Below are positions 1-8,971 of a DNA stretch of 64,000 bases, piece by piece. A program made the position numbers and the translations under genes. Every line of letters starts with the position of its first letter. Position 1 is the first letter of the stretch. The notes below the pieces were generated by a model. The model saw nothing but the letters and a program-made list of their open reading frames with translations, was not told the DNA's origin and did not search any database. The stretch covers positions 1 through 64,000 of the forward strand of contig NZ_AUHM01000025.1 of assembly GCF_000423185.1 (NCBI RefSeq). The letters run 5' to 3'. The stretch comes from Inquilinus limosus DSM 16000. GTDB lineage: Bacteria; Pseudomonadota; Alphaproteobacteria; DSM-16000; Inquilinaceae.

Positions 1-3000
1 GACCGCATCGCGATCGGCCCGGCCGTCGCCGGGATGGCGGCGACGCTGAGCGTGTCCGGCGACGCCCAGCTGGGCGACCCGTCGCAGGGCCTGGCGGCCA
101 ACATCGCCGTCCGCCGGCTGGACGGCACGGCCGGCGACATCACCGCCCGGCTGGCCTTCATCCCGTCGACCGAGCAGCTCGACGTCGCCGTGTCGGTGCA
201 GGAGCCGCCGGGCGGCGTCATCGCCACCATGGCCCAGTTCCCGGGGCAGCCGCCGGTCGACCTGCGGCTCGACGGCACCGGCACGCTGTCGGACTGGCGC
301 GCCACCCTGGCCGGCAAGGTCGGCGACCTCGGCGGGGTCGACGGCAGCGTCCGGATCGAACCCCGGGAGGGCGGGCGGCGCCTGACCGTCGATCTCGGCG
401 CCGACGCCGCCCGGCTGGCGCCGGCCGGGATCGCCGCCCTGCTGCAGGGCCGGACGACGCTGAAGGCCGAGGCGGAGATCGCCGATGCCGGCCCGATCAC
501 GATCCGGCAGCTCGAGGCCGCGGCCGCCGCCGGCAGCGTGTCGGTGACCGGCAGCCTGAACCCGACCGGCAACCAGGTGGATCTCGCCTACAAGCTGCAG
601 GCCGGCGCCGCCTCGGGCTTCGCCACCCTGCTGCCGCCCGGCGCCGGCTGGGACTCGCTGGCGGTCGACGGGACCGCCAAGGGCGCGCTGGATGCGCCGG
701 TCGTCGTGGCCGCGATCCGCGGCGCCGGGCTGCGCCAGGCGCCCTACGGCGCCGGCACTCTGGCGGTCGACCTGACGGCCACGCCGCAGGGCCCGCTGTC
801 CGACCCCGAGGCCCCGATCGGGCTGCGCGTCACCGCCTCCGCCGACGGACTCGCGCTGGGCGACCCGCAACTCGAGGCGGCGGCCGGGCATACGCTGCAG
901 CTCAGCCTCGACGGCAGCGCCACCCAGTCGGGCAAGGCGGTGATCGACCGGCTGGAGACCCGGCTGGACAACGCCGTGCTGACCGCCAGCGGCCGGGGCG
1001 ACGCGATGGCGCCCTCCGGCGACGGCACGCTGCGCCTGACCGCCGCCGATCTCGGCCGCTTCTCCGGACTGGTCGGCCAGCAGATCGCCGGCAATCTCGA
1101 CCTGACGGTCAGGCCGATGCTGGCCGCGGACGGCACCGCCACCCTGGAATGGGACGGCGCCATCGGCGAGGCGAATGTCGAGGCGACGCCCACTGCCGCG
1201 GTGCTGGGGCGGCGCACCACCCTGACCGGCCGGGTGGACCGCGACGCCGGCGGCAAGATCACCGTCTCCGGCATCAGCGTGAAGGGCGAGAAGGCTTCGC
1301 TCGATGCCGCCGGGACTCTGGACGGCGACGCGATCCAGGGCACGGTCAAGGCGGCGCTCGGCTCGCTCGCCGCGGTCGCCCCCGGCGTCGAGGGCGCGGT
1401 GTCGGTCGACGCCACATTGTCCGGCAGCATCGGCGCGCTCGGCGTCCGCGGCCAGGTCGTCGCCGACGGGGTGAAGAGCGCCGGCCACACGGTCGAGCAC
1501 CTGACCGTCGATATCGACGCCGCCGGCCTGCCCGCCGCCCCGGCCGGCACGGTGAAGCTGGCCGGGACGGTCGACAAGAAGCCGGCCACCGGCAACATCG
1601 TGCTGGCCCAGAAGCCGGATGGCGGCATCGATGTCAGCACGCTGGTGCTGGACGTCGCCGGCATCAAGGCCGACGGCAACGCCGCGGTGTCGGCGGACGG
1701 CAAACCGGTCGGCGGCACCGTCCGCCTCGCCGTCGCCGATCTCGGCGTCGTCGGCGCCTTCATCGGCCAGGCACTGCGCGGCCAGCTCGACGCCACGCTC
1801 TCGCTCGACCCGGCGGCCGGCGCCAAGATCGACCTGACCGCCCGGCGCGTCGCCTATGCCGACACCGCCCAGCTCGGCGAGATCCGGCTGACCGGCACGG
1901 TGCTCGACCCGATGGCGGACGGCCGGCGCATCCAGGACGGCCGGCTGCTGGTCACCAACGCCACCGCCAGCGGCACCCCGATCAGCCGGGCCGAGCTGAC
2001 CGTCGCCGGCACCATGCAGCAGCTGGCGCTGAAGCTGCAGGCCGCGACCGGCTACGGCACCGCCGACATGGCGGCCGATATCGGGCTGAACGGGGCGGAG
2101 ACCGTGGTCGGGCTGAAGAGCCTGGCGATCCGCCAGTCCGGGCAATCCGTCACCCTGAGCAAGCCCGCCACCATCCGCGCCGGCGCCGCGGGCGTCGATC
2201 TCGGCACCATCGACCTCGCCGTCAGCGGCGGCGGCAGCGTCACCCTGTCCGGCCGCGCCGGCGACGCGCTGGACCTGCGCGCCCGCATCGCCCGTCTGCC
2301 GCTCGGCCTGGCCTCGATCGCCAGCCCGGGGCTGGAGCTGCAGGGACGGCTGGACGGCGACGCCACCATCACCGGCAGCGCCGCCGACCCGGGCGGTAAG
2401 TTCTCGCTGAAGGTCTCCGGCGCCAAGATGGGCGGGCTGAACACCGCCGGCCTGCCGGCGGTCGACGCCACCGCCGACGGCACGCTCGGCGGCCGACGCG
2501 TCACCGTCACCAGCCGGGTCACCGCCGGGCGCGCCCGGCTCGACCTGCAGGGGACGGTGCCGCTGGGCGGCGGCCGGCTCTCGGCCTCGGCCAGGGGCCA
2601 GGTCGAGCTGGCGATGTTCAACGATTTCCTCGCCGCCGGCGCCGACCGCATCGGCGGGCCGCTGTCGCTCGACGTCAGGATCGAGGGCACGCCCGAGAGG
2701 CCGCAGGCCTCCGGCACGGTCACGCTGCGCAACGGCAGCTACCAGAACTCGGAATACGGCGTCCGGCTGCAGAACATCGACGCCACGGTCACCGGCGCCG
2801 GCGACAGCTTTCGCCTGACCAGCCTGTCGGCGAAGACGCCGGGCGGCGGCACCATCAGCGGCAGCGGCAGCGTCACCCTGGGCGCGAATGGCAGCCTGCC
2901 GATCGACGTCCGGATTCAGACCAGCAATGCGCTGCTGGTCTCCAGCGACCTCGCCACCGTCCATGCCGACAGCGACCTGACGATGTCGGGCGACCTGTCG

Positions 3001-3906
3001 GCCGACTCGCTGCTGAAAGGCTCGATCAAGCTGCGCCAGGCGGTGATCCAGATCCCGGACAGCTTCCCGGTCTCGGTCACGCCGATCCCGGTGCGCCAGA
3101 TCAACGCGCCGCCGGAGATCGCGGCCCGGCTGAAGGATCAGCAGCCCCCGCCCGCCCGCCGGGCATCGGCCCGGCAGGAGCCGCAGAAGCCGCCGTCACA
3201 GATCAGCCTCGACATCACTGTCGACGCGCCGAACCAGCTCTATATCCGCGGCCAGGGCATCGATGCCGAGATGCAGGGCCAGATCCGCATCGTCGGCACC
3301 ACCTCGACGCCCGACATCCAGGGCGACTTCGAGATGCGGCGCGGCTCGATCGCGAAATTCGGCCAGCGGCTGGATTTCGAGCGCGGCCGCATCACCTTCG
3401 ACGGCGGGGACCTGGATCCGCGGCTCGACTTCCTGGCCTCGTCCCGGGCCGGCGACGTCGTCGCCCATATCCAGGTCGGCGGCTACGCCTCGAAGCCGGA
3501 GCTGACGCTGAGCTCGACACCCGAGTTGCCGCAGGACGAGGTGCTGTCGCGCCTTCTCTTCGGCCAGGCGACCAGCGAGCTCAGCCCGACCCAGGCGATC
3601 CAGCTGGCCCAGGCCGCGGCGGAGCTGGCGGGCGTCGGCGGCGGCTCGGGCGGCCTGCTCGGCGGCCTTCAGAAGTCGCTCGGCCTCGACCAGCTCGACT
3701 TCAACACCGACGCCTCCGGCGGATCGGCCATCGGCCTCGGGCGCTACCTCACCAAGGGCGTCCGGGTCGGGGTGGAGCAGGGCATCGACGCTGGCAGCAC
3801 CCGGGCCACGGTCACCATCGACGTGACCGACCACATCAAGGGCAAGGCCGAGGTCGGCGGCGACAGCGGCGGCGCCGTCGGGGTGACGATGGAGTGGGAT
3901 TACTGA
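1..3906 (+). CDS. tamB: TamB-family translocation and assembly module protein (3' part; start outside window)
   Basis: This is the C-terminal part of a very large inner-membrane-anchored periplasmic protein of the TamB/YtfN (DUF490) family. With TamA it bridges the envelope and serves outer-membrane protein insertion and phospholipid transport. The frame is open from base 1, so the N-terminal anchor lies upstream; about 1,300 residues are visible. They form repetitive beta-rich segments of alternating small and hydrophobic residues typical of the beta-taco fold. The conserved DUF490 tail is near the end (PQDEVLSRLLFGQATSEL, then SPTQAIQLAQAAAEL), and the protein ends in the usual aromatic-rich beta strand (GVTMEWDY). 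A TamA/BamA-like gene would be expected just upstream. Family assignment is secure. The first methionine at base 34 is internal and not a start. Confidence 0.93.
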   Translation, partial: DRIAIGPAVAGMAATLSVSGDAQLGDPSQGLAANIAVRRLDGTAGDITARLAFIPSTEQLDVAVSVQEPPGGVIATMAQFPGQPPVDLRLDGTGTLSDWRATLAGKVGDLGGVDGSVRIEPREGGRRLTVDLGADAARLAPAGIAALLQGRTTLKAEAEIADAGPITIRQLEAAAAAGSVSVTGSLNPTGNQVDLAYKLQAGAASGFATLLPPGAGWDSLAVDGTAKGALDAPVVVAAIRGAGLRQAPYGAGTLAVDLTATPQGPLSDPEAPIGLRVTASADGLALGDPQLEAAAGHTLQLSLDGSATQSGKAVIDRLETRLDNAVLTASGRGDAMAPSGDGTLRLTAADLGRFSGLVGQQIAGNLDLTVRPMLAADGTATLEWDGAIGEANVEATPTAAVLGRRTTLTGRVDRDAGGKITVSGISVKGEKASLDAAGTLDGDAIQGTVKAALGSLAAVAPGVEGAVSVDATLSGSIGALGVRGQVVADGVKSAGHTVEHLTVDIDAAGLPAAPAGTVKLAGTVDKKPATGNIVLAQKPDGGIDVSTLVLDVAGIKADGNAAVSADGKPVGGTVRLAVADLGVVGAFIGQALRGQLDATLSLDPAAGAKIDLTARRVAYADTAQLGEIRLTGTVLDPMADGRRIQDGRLLVTNATASGTPISRAELTVAGTMQQLALKLQAATGYGTADMAADIGLNGAETVVGLKSLAIRQSGQSVTLSKPATIRAGAAGVDLGTIDLAVSGGGSVTLSGRAGDALDLRARIARLPLGLASIASPGLELQGRLDGDATITGSAADPGGKFSLKVSGAKMGGLNTAGLPAVDATADGTLGGRRVTVTSRVTAGRARLDLQGTVPLGGGRLSASARGQVELAMFNDFLAAGADRIGGPLSLDVRIEGTPERPQASGTVTLRNGSYQNSEYGVRLQNIDATVTGAGDSFRLTSLSAKTPGGGTISGSGSVTLGANGSLPIDVRIQTSNALLVSSDLATVHADSDLTMSGDLSADSLLKGSIKLRQAVIQIPDSFPVSVTPIPVRQINAPPEIAARLKDQQPPPARRASARQEPQKPPSQISLDITVDAPNQLYIRGQGIDAEMQGQIRIVGTTSTPDIQGDFEMRRGSIAKFGQRLDFERGRITFDGGDLDPRLDFLASSRAGDVVAHIQVGGYASKPELTLSSTPELPQDEVLSRLLFGQATSELSPTQAIQLAQAAAELAGVGGGSGGLLGGLQKSLGLDQLDFNTDASGGSAIGLGRYLTKGVRVGVEQGIDAGSTRATVTIDVTDHIKGKAEVGGDSGGAVGVTMEWDY

Positions 3907-4088
3907 GGCAGGGGCCCGCGACTCATTGCCACAACCTGGAGATGCATTTCATGCAGATCCGACCGCCGCCACCTCGCATCCAGAGCCTGAAAAGGCCCGA
4001 GTTGCTGCGGCAACGGCAATCTGAAGCCGCGAATCAAAAGTTGTATAAAATTTGATTGAATTTCTCTGTTATATTCATTCGACTTGTC

Positions 4089-4094
4089 TATAAT
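4089..4094 (+). promoter_or_regulatory. Candidate -10 box in an AT-rich promoter region
   Basis: A perfect TATAAT lies 59 bases upstream of the start at 4153. It sits inside a strikingly AT-rich stretch (about 4020-4125) in an otherwise GC-rich window. No good -35 hexamer is found 16-18 bases upstream, so recognition may depend on an activator or on AT-rich upstream DNA. It is the only near-consensus sigma70 -10 box I noticed. Confidence 0.4.
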
Positions 4095-4152
4095 CTCGTT
4101 TCTTGGCACGGATTCTTTTTAATCCCACCGAGTCCCAGCGGAAGGACGAGCA

Positions 4153-4743
4153 ATGGCGCTTGAGAAAGCCCCGGCGCCGCAGGCCGGAGGCACGCTGTTC
4201 GACGAAACCCCTTGCGAGACGATCTACGCCTTGGATTCCAAGCAGATCATGGAACAGCGCTGGTACAAGCGCTTCGGCGGCGACGAGGCCGGTTATCGCC
4301 TGCACCGCGACGCGGCGCCGGCACGCGTCGAGTATCATGAGAACGGCGCGGTGCGCCGCGAGGACTGGTATCGGGCCGGGCGCTACCACCAGACCGAGAG
4401 GCCGGCGGTGACCGTCTACCACCCCGACGGCACGCCGAAATTCGAATGGTGGTTCGTGGCCGACGAAGCCCATCGCGAGGACGGTCCCGCCTATGTCCAT
4501 TACGGCCGGGACGGCAGCCGGCTGGAGCGCTGGTACCGGTACAACCAGCGCCACCGCACCGATGGGCCGGCGGTGATCGAGCGCGATCGGGACGGCGTCG
4601 TCCGCAAAGCCGAATGGTGGCTGGGCGGCAAGGAGGTCACCGCCGCCGCGGAGGCCTTCCTGGCCGAGACCGGGGCACGGTGGCCGTTCGATCCGAAGAC
4701 CGAGACCCGCTTCCTGGAGCAGGTGCTGCCCCGCGCCGCTTAG
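4153..4743 (+). CDS. MORN/YwqK-like repeat protein of unknown function
   Basis: A 196-residue protein with no signal peptide or membrane segment. After a short N-terminal lead it carries at least four copies of a roughly 28-residue unit. Recognisable cores are EYHENGAVRREDWYRAGR, VYHPDGTPKFEWWFVADE, HYGRDGSRLERWYRYNQ and ERDRDGVVRKAEWWLGGK, joined by HRxDGPA-type linkers. This pattern (DG, then a WY or WW pair, then H-R-x-D-G-P-A) resembles the MORN-variant/YwqK repeats of many hypothetical bacterial and phage proteins. GGAAGGA at 4139-4145 supports the start. The stop overlaps the stop of convergent oxyR by four bases. The function is unknown; a binding scaffold is the most one can infer. 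Confidence 0.75.
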   Translation: MALEKAPAPQAGGTLFDETPCETIYALDSKQIMEQRWYKRFGGDEAGYRLHRDAAPARVEYHENGAVRREDWYRAGRYHQTERPAVTVYHPDGTPKFEWWFVADEAHREDGPAYVHYGRDGSRLERWYRYNQRHRTDGPAVIERDRDGVVRKAEWWLGGKEVTAAAEAFLAETGARWPFDPKTETRFLEQVLPRAA

Positions 4744-5714
4744 CCGGCCGCCTTCCGCTCCGGCCCGGCGCCGCCCTCCCCCGGCAGCTCGTCCTGCGGG
4801 ATCGCCACCGCCCCTTCCGGCAGGTGCCGGCGCAGGAACTCGGCCAGCATCTCGATCTCGCTTCGCCGGGCCGCGCCCCGGCGCCAGACGAGGCCGATCC
4901 GGCGCGACGGCGCCGGCGAGTCGAAGGGCCGGAGCGCGATGTCGCTGTCGGCTGTGGTCGGCGCGGTGCAGGCCAGGGCCGGCAGCAGCGTGATGCCGAT
5001 CCGCCCGGCCACCATCTCCCGCAGGGTCGACAAGCTGGTGGCGCCGAAGGCGTCCTCCTCCGTCCGCGCCGCGCTGCGGCACACCTCCAGCGCCTGGTCG
5101 CGCAGGCAGTGCCCGTCCTCGAGCAGCAGCAGATGCTCGCCCGCCAAGTCGCCCGGCGTCACCCGGTTGGCCCGGGCCAGCCGATGGCCGCTCGGAACGG
5201 CCAGAAGGAAGGGCTCGTCGAAGACCGGCAGCGCCTCCAGCTTCGGATCCTCGATCGGCAGGGCCAGCAGCGCCGCTTCCAGCTCGCCGCGGCGCAGCCG
5301 CTCCACCAGCCGGTCGGTCAGGTCCTCGCGCAGATACAGGCGCAGATCGGGAAAGTTGCGGCGCAGCATGCGCATCAGCCGCGGCAGCAGATAGGGGCCG
5401 AGCGTCGGAATCACACCGAGCCGGAAGTCGCCGGCCAGGGGCGCCGCCTGGTCGCGGGCGGCGAGCAGCAGGTCCTGGGTCTCCGCGAGGATTCGCCGCG
5501 CCCGCGCGACCACCGCCTCGCCCAGCGGGGTCAGGATGATCCGCCGCTTCGATCGCTCGAACAGCGGCCCGCCCAGCATCTCCTCCAGCGCCTGCACCTG
5601 GGCGCTGAGCGAAGGCTGGCTGACATGACAGGCGGCGGCGGCCCGGCCGAAATGCCGCGTGTCGGCGACGGCGACGACGTAGCGGAGCTGCCGCAGGGTG
5701 ATCGGTTGGTTCAT
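4740..5714 (-). CDS. oxyR: OxyR, hydrogen-peroxide-sensing LysR regulator
   Basis: A 324-residue LysR-type regulator with an N-terminal winged HTH (about residues 5-64, including ACHVSQPSLSAQVQALEEML) and a substrate-binding-like sensor domain. The OxyR redox centre is explicit: GHCLRDQALEVC places Cys203 and Cys212 as in enterobacterial OxyR (Cys199/Cys208), which form a disulfide on H2O2 exposure. The gene is divergent from ahpC, its expected target. A palindrome of OxyR-site type overlaps its own start codon, which implies autoregulation. It runs convergent to the MORN-like gene with a 4-base overlap of stops and no room for a terminator. Confidence 0.96.
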   Translation of the reverse strand: MNQPITLRQLRYVVAVADTRHFGRAAAACHVSQPSLSAQVQALEEMLGGPLFERSKRRIILTPLGEAVVARARRILAETQDLLLAARDQAAPLAGDFRLGVIPTLGPYLLPRLMRMLRRNFPDLRLYLREDLTDRLVERLRRGELEAALLALPIEDPKLEALPVFDEPFLLAVPSGHRLARANRVTPGDLAGEHLLLLEDGHCLRDQALEVCRSAARTEEDAFGATSLSTLREMVAGRIGITLLPALACTAPTTADSDIALRPFDSPAPSRRIGLVWRRGAARRSEIEMLAEFLRRHLPEGAVAIPQDELPGEGGAGPERKAAG

Positions 5715-5758
5715 AGGTTCAACCTATCATAATCCTCGGAACAATCGATTGGATTATG
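5713..5758. promoter_or_regulatory. OxyR-type operator between oxyR and ahpC
   Basis: A perfect palindrome ATAGGTTCAACCTAT lies at 5713-5727 and matches the OxyR half-tetramer motif ATAG-N7-CTAT. Next to it is a second perfect inverted repeat, CATAATCC (5728-5735) with GGATTATG (5751-5758). Together they fill the region between the oxyR start codon, which the first palindrome overlaps, and the ahpC leader. Inference: a tetrameric OxyR footprint that represses oxyR and activates ahpCD. Confidence 0.7.
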
Positions 5759-5853
5759 GGAATCCGCTTTGCTATCTGCTTGCTGCAGCGCGAAATCATT
5801 TCCGCTGCACTGCAAACACGAAGCCTACGACAGAACCCACGGAGCCTCTCCAG

Positions 5854-6399
5854 ATGCCCATGCTGACCATCGGCGACACCTTCCCGGATTTCTCGCTCCA
5901 GGCCGTCGTCTCGACCGACCCGAAGAACGCCTTCACCCAGATCGACCGCGCCGCCAGCAAGGGCAAGTGGAAGGTCGTGTTCTTCTGGCCGAAGGACTTC
6001 ACCTTCGTCTGCCCGACCGAGATCGCGGCGTTCGGCAAGCTGGCCGGCGACTTCGCCGACCGCGACGCGCTGGTCTACGGCGTCTCGACCGACAGCGAGT
6101 TCGTGCACCTGGCCTGGCGCCAGAATCACGCCGACCTGAAGGAGCTGCCGATCCCGATGCTGGCCGACATCCGCAAGGATCTCAGCCGCGCCCTCGGCAT
6201 CCTCGAGAAGACCGAGGAAGTCTGCCTGCGCGCCACCTTCATCGTCGACCCGGACAACATCATCCGCTTCGTCTCGGTCAACGACATGTCGGTCGGCCGC
6301 AACCCGCAGGAGGTCCTGCGCGTCCTCGACGCGCTGCAGACCGACGAGCTCTGCCCCTGCAACTGGCAGAAGGGCGAGGAGACCCTGAAGGCCGCCTGA
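5854..6399 (+). CDS. ahpC: Alkyl hydroperoxide reductase AhpC (peroxiredoxin)
   Basis: A 181-residue cytoplasmic 2-Cys peroxiredoxin that reduces H2O2, organic hydroperoxides and peroxynitrite. The peroxidatic cysteine is Cys53 in [10 protein letters not shown]-terminal Cys167/Cys169 (ELCPCNW) provide the resolving thiol, as in AhpC proteins reduced by AhpD rather than AhpF. The ATG at 5854 is chosen because GGAG (5841-5844) sits nine bases upstream and the protein then begins as usual ([15 protein letters not shown]). The frame is open further upstream but runs into the OxyR operator. It is followed 85 bp later by ahpD, and OxyR control is likely. Confidence 0.95.
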   Translation: MPMLTIGDTFPDFSLQAVVSTDPKNAFTQIDRAASKGKWKVVFFWPKDFTFVCPTEIAAFGKLAGDFADRDALVYGVSTDSEFVHLAWRQNHADLKELPIPMLADIRKDLSRALGILEKTEEVCLRATFIVDPDNIIRFVSVNDMSVGRNPQEVLRVLDALQTDELCPCNWQKGEETLKAA

Positions 6400-6484
6400 T
6401 CCCCGGCCCTTCCTTCCGCGCGGCCGGTCCTGCCCCGGACCGGCCGTCGCCTTGTTCAAGACCAGACATTCCGCCGGAGCCCCC

Positions 6485-7018
6485 ATGTCGATCGACACGC
6501 TGAAGGCCGCCCTTCCCGACTACGCCAAGGATCTGAAGCTCAACCTGTCCTCGGTCCTGACCCCGCCCGGCGTGACCGCCCAGCAGATCTGGGGTTCGGC
6601 CCTGGCCAGCGCCTATGCCTCGCGCAACGCCACCGTGATCAAGGCGATCGCCGCCGAGGCGGCGCAACACCTGTCGCCCGAGGCGCAGGGCGCCGCCAAG
6701 ACCGCGGCGGCGATCATGGGCATGAACAACATCTACTACCGCTTCACCCACCTCGTGTCCGAGAAGGACTACGCGACCATGCCGGCGCGGCTGCGCATGA
6801 ACGCGATCGCCAACCCGGGCATCGACCAGGTGGATTTCGAGCTGTACTCGCTGGCAGTGTCGGCGATCAACGGCTGCGGCATGTGCATGGACAGCCATGA
6901 GCAGGTTGTGGCCAAGAAGGGCGTCGGCAAGGACGTGGTCCAGGCCGTGATCCGCATCGCCGCGGTGATCCACGCCGTGGCTGCCACGCTGGACGCCGAG
7001 GAGAAGCTGGCCGCCTGA
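6485..7018 (+). CDS. ahpD: Alkyl hydroperoxidase AhpD
   Basis: A 177-residue all-helical protein of the AhpD/carboxymuconolactone decarboxylase family. It reduces AhpC, taking electrons from a lipoyl-bearing protein. The catalytic motif is [11 protein letters not shown], with Cys131 and Cys134 as the CxxC pair and His138, matching the mycobacterial AhpD centre. ATG at 6485 is preferred over earlier in-frame codons because GGAG at 6476-6479 lies directly upstream and the length then equals the family norm (about 175). It lies directly after ahpC in the same direction and is followed by a strong terminator hairpin. Confidence 0.95.
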   Translation: MSIDTLKAALPDYAKDLKLNLSSVLTPPGVTAQQIWGSALASAYASRNATVIKAIAAEAAQHLSPEAQGAAKTAAAIMGMNNIYYRFTHLVSEKDYATMPARLRMNAIANPGIDQVDFELYSLAVSAINGCGMCMDSHEQVVAKKGVGKDVVQAVIRIAAVIHAVAATLDAEEKLAA

Positions 7019-7041
7019 CGGCCCTATGCTCCAAGATGCAA

Positions 7042-7065
7042 GGCCCGCCCCATGGCGGGCCTTTT
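7042..7065 (+). terminator. Rho-independent terminator after ahpD
   Basis: A perfect 8-bp stem, GGCCCGCC (7042-7049) with GGCGGGCC (7054-7061), has a CCAT loop and is followed by TTTT. It ends the ahpC-ahpD unit just before the convergent ABC-transporter operon. Confidence 0.85.
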
Positions 7066-7066
7066 G

Positions 7067-7888
7067 CTATTCCGCCGCCAGCCGGTCGAGCGATATGCGG
7101 CGCCGGCGGGTGGAGCGGTCGGCGAGCACCATCGGCATGCCGTCCGAGCAGGTCTCGATCCGCGCCTCGACGCCGTAGACCCGGCGCAGCATCTCGGCGG
7201 TGACCACGGCGCGCGGCTCGCCGCAGGCGGCGACGCGGCCCTCCTGCAGCACCAGCACCCGGTCGGTGAAGCGCACCGCCTGGTTCAGGTCGTGCAGCGC
7301 GATCAGCACGCACAGGCCCCGGCTGCGCGCCAGGTCGCGGACCAGGCTCAGCACCTCGACCTGGCGCTGCAGGTCGAGCGCGCTGGTCGGCTCGTCCATC
7401 AGCAGGATCCGCGGGTCGCGCACCAGCGCCTGGGCGATCGAGACCAGCTGCTTCTGCCCGCCGCTGAGCTCGCCCAGGTTGCGCATGGCGAGGTCGTCGA
7501 TCTCGAGCAGCGCCAGGGTGCGGGTGACGGCATCGAGATCGCTGTCGTCCACCCGCCAGCCGGCGCTGCTCTTGCGCGCCAGCAGCACGGATTCGAGCAC
7601 GGTGAGCACGGCGTTCACCGCCGTCTCCTGCGGCAGGTGGCAGGGCCGGCTGGGGTCCCCCTGAGCCCAGCTGCCGGCCGGGCGGCCGTCGATCAGCACC
7701 TCGCCCGGGCCGCCGATCAGCCCGGCGATGCGGCGGAACAGGCTGGATTTGCCGACCGCGTTCGGGCCGATCACGGCGGTTACCTCGCCGCCCGCCATCA
7801 CCGGGGTGGTGATGCCGTGCAGCACCGCCCGGCGGCCATAGGCGACCGAGACGTCGCGGAGCTCCAAGGTCACGGGGGTCATTGCCAT
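7067..7888 (-). CDS. Iron-siderophore/heme/cobalamin-type ABC transporter, ATP-binding protein
   Basis: A 273-residue cytoplasmic ATPase that powers a FecBCD/BtuCDF-type importer. It has Walker A GPNAVGKSS, the signature LSGGQKQL, Walker B RILLMDEPTSALDL and the H-loop in LIALHDLN. Alanine replaces the more usual glycine in Walker A (NAVGKS), as in some FecE-like proteins. It is the third gene of a minus-strand operon: its ATG at 7888 overlaps the permease stop by 10 bases, and a second ATG at 7882 gives an ATGA overlap and is equally plausible. The ligand cannot be read from this subunit. Confidence 0.9.
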   Translation of the reverse strand: MAMTPVTLELRDVSVAYGRRAVLHGITTPVMAGGEVTAVIGPNAVGKSSLFRRIAGLIGGPGEVLIDGRPAGSWAQGDPSRPCHLPQETAVNAVLTVLESVLLARKSSAGWRVDDSDLDAVTRTLALLEIDDLAMRNLGELSGGQKQLVSIAQALVRDPRILLMDEPTSALDLQRQVEVLSLVRDLARSRGLCVLIALHDLNQAVRFTDRVLVLQEGRVAACGEPRAVVTAEMLRRVYGVEARIETCSDGMPMVLADRSTRRRRISLDRLAAE

Positions 7889-8961
7889 GCGCGGCGCCGG
7901 CTGGTCAGGATCAGGCTGAAGAAGAAGGGCACGCCGACCAGGGCGGTGATCACGCCGATCGGGAAGATCACGCCCGGCACGATCGATTTCGACACGATCG
8001 AGGTGGCGGACAGCATCAGCGCCCCGGCCAGGGCCGAGGCCGGCAGGAAGAAGCGCTGGTCCTCGCCGATCAGCATGCGGGCGATGTGCGGCCCGACGAG
8101 GCCGACGAAGCCGATGGTGCCGACGAAGGCGACCGGCACCGCGGCCAGCAGGCTGACCGCCAGGATCGTCTCCAGCCGCAGGCGCCGGACATCGATGCCG
8201 AAGCTGCGGGCCTTGTCCTCGCCCAGGCGCAGCGCCGTCAGCTGCCAGGCCCGGCGCGCCATCAGCGGCAGCAGCACCACGAGAACCGCAGCGGTGACCG
8301 CGAGCTTGCCCCAGCTGGCCTTGCCCAGGCTGCCCATGGTCCAGAACACCACCGCGGCGAGGGCCTGCTCCGACGCCACATATTGCAGCAGCGACAGCAG
8401 GGCGTTGAAGGTGAAGACGATGGCGATGCCCAGCAGCACCACCGTCTCCATCGTCACGCCGCGGCGCTGGCTCAGCGCATGCAGCCCCAGCGACGCCACC
8501 AGCGCCATCAGGAAGGCGTTGACCGGCACCATGACGTCGGTCAGGGCGGGGATCAGCGCCACGCCGAGCACGATGGCCAGCGCCGCGCCGAAGCTGGCGG
8601 CGGCCGAGATGCCGAGGGTGAAGGGGTCGGCCAGCGGGTTGTTCAGCACCGTCTGCATCTGGGCGCCGGCCACCGCCAGGGCGGCGCCGACCACGACGGC
8701 CATCAGCGCCACCGGCAGGCGGATGTCCCAGATCACCACCCGCAGCGTCGCGGGGACGTCAGACGGCGAGACCAGGGCGGACACCACCTCCCCGACGCCG
8801 TAGCGCGCCGGGCCGATGCCGATGTCGAGCACCAGGCTGACCAGCAGCGCCGCGGCCAGGGCGGCGAGCAGCAGCAGCTTGCGCCGCGCCAGGCTGCGAT
8901 AGGCGGCGCGGCCGGACCGCAGATGGGTGTCGATCGGGATCGGGACGGCGTGATCGGCCAT
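7879..8961 (-). CDS. FecCD-family ABC transporter permease
   Basis: A 360-residue integral membrane protein of the FecCD/BtuC family with about ten hydrophobic segments. Family landmarks are visible: GAALAVAGAQMQTVLNNPLA near residue 95, the coupling region GEDKARSFGIDVRRLR, and VGTIGFVGLVGPHIARML. A single permease gene implies a homodimeric channel. It starts 10 bases downstream of the binding-protein gene and overlaps the ATPase gene. The substrate is an iron chelate, heme or corrinoid by family; the sequence does not settle which. Confidence 0.92.
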   Translation of the reverse strand: MADHAVPIPIDTHLRSGRAAYRSLARRKLLLLAALAAALLVSLVLDIGIGPARYGVGEVVSALVSPSDVPATLRVVIWDIRLPVALMAVVVGAALAVAGAQMQTVLNNPLADPFTLGISAAASFGAALAIVLGVALIPALTDVMVPVNAFLMALVASLGLHALSQRRGVTMETVVLLGIAIVFTFNALLSLLQYVASEQALAAVVFWTMGSLGKASWGKLAVTAAVLVVLLPLMARRAWQLTALRLGEDKARSFGIDVRRLRLETILAVSLLAAVPVAFVGTIGFVGLVGPHIARMLIGEDQRFFLPASALAGALMLSATSIVSKSIVPGVIFPIGVITALVGVPFFFSLILTSRRRAWQ

Positions 8962-8971
8962 ATCGTGACTC

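Noticed and set aside
744-2732. Long antisense and out-of-frame open frames inside tamB
   Set aside because: They are by-products of GC-rich third positions: Pro/Arg/Ser/Ala-rich translations, no ribosome-binding sites and no family resemblance, while the tamB frame has clear DUF490 features. The same applies to long antisense frames elsewhere in the window.
3900-4109. 69-codon minus-strand frame between tamB and the MORN-like gene
   Set aside because: It starts at a GTG without a ribosome-binding site, runs into the end of tamB and has no recognisable features.
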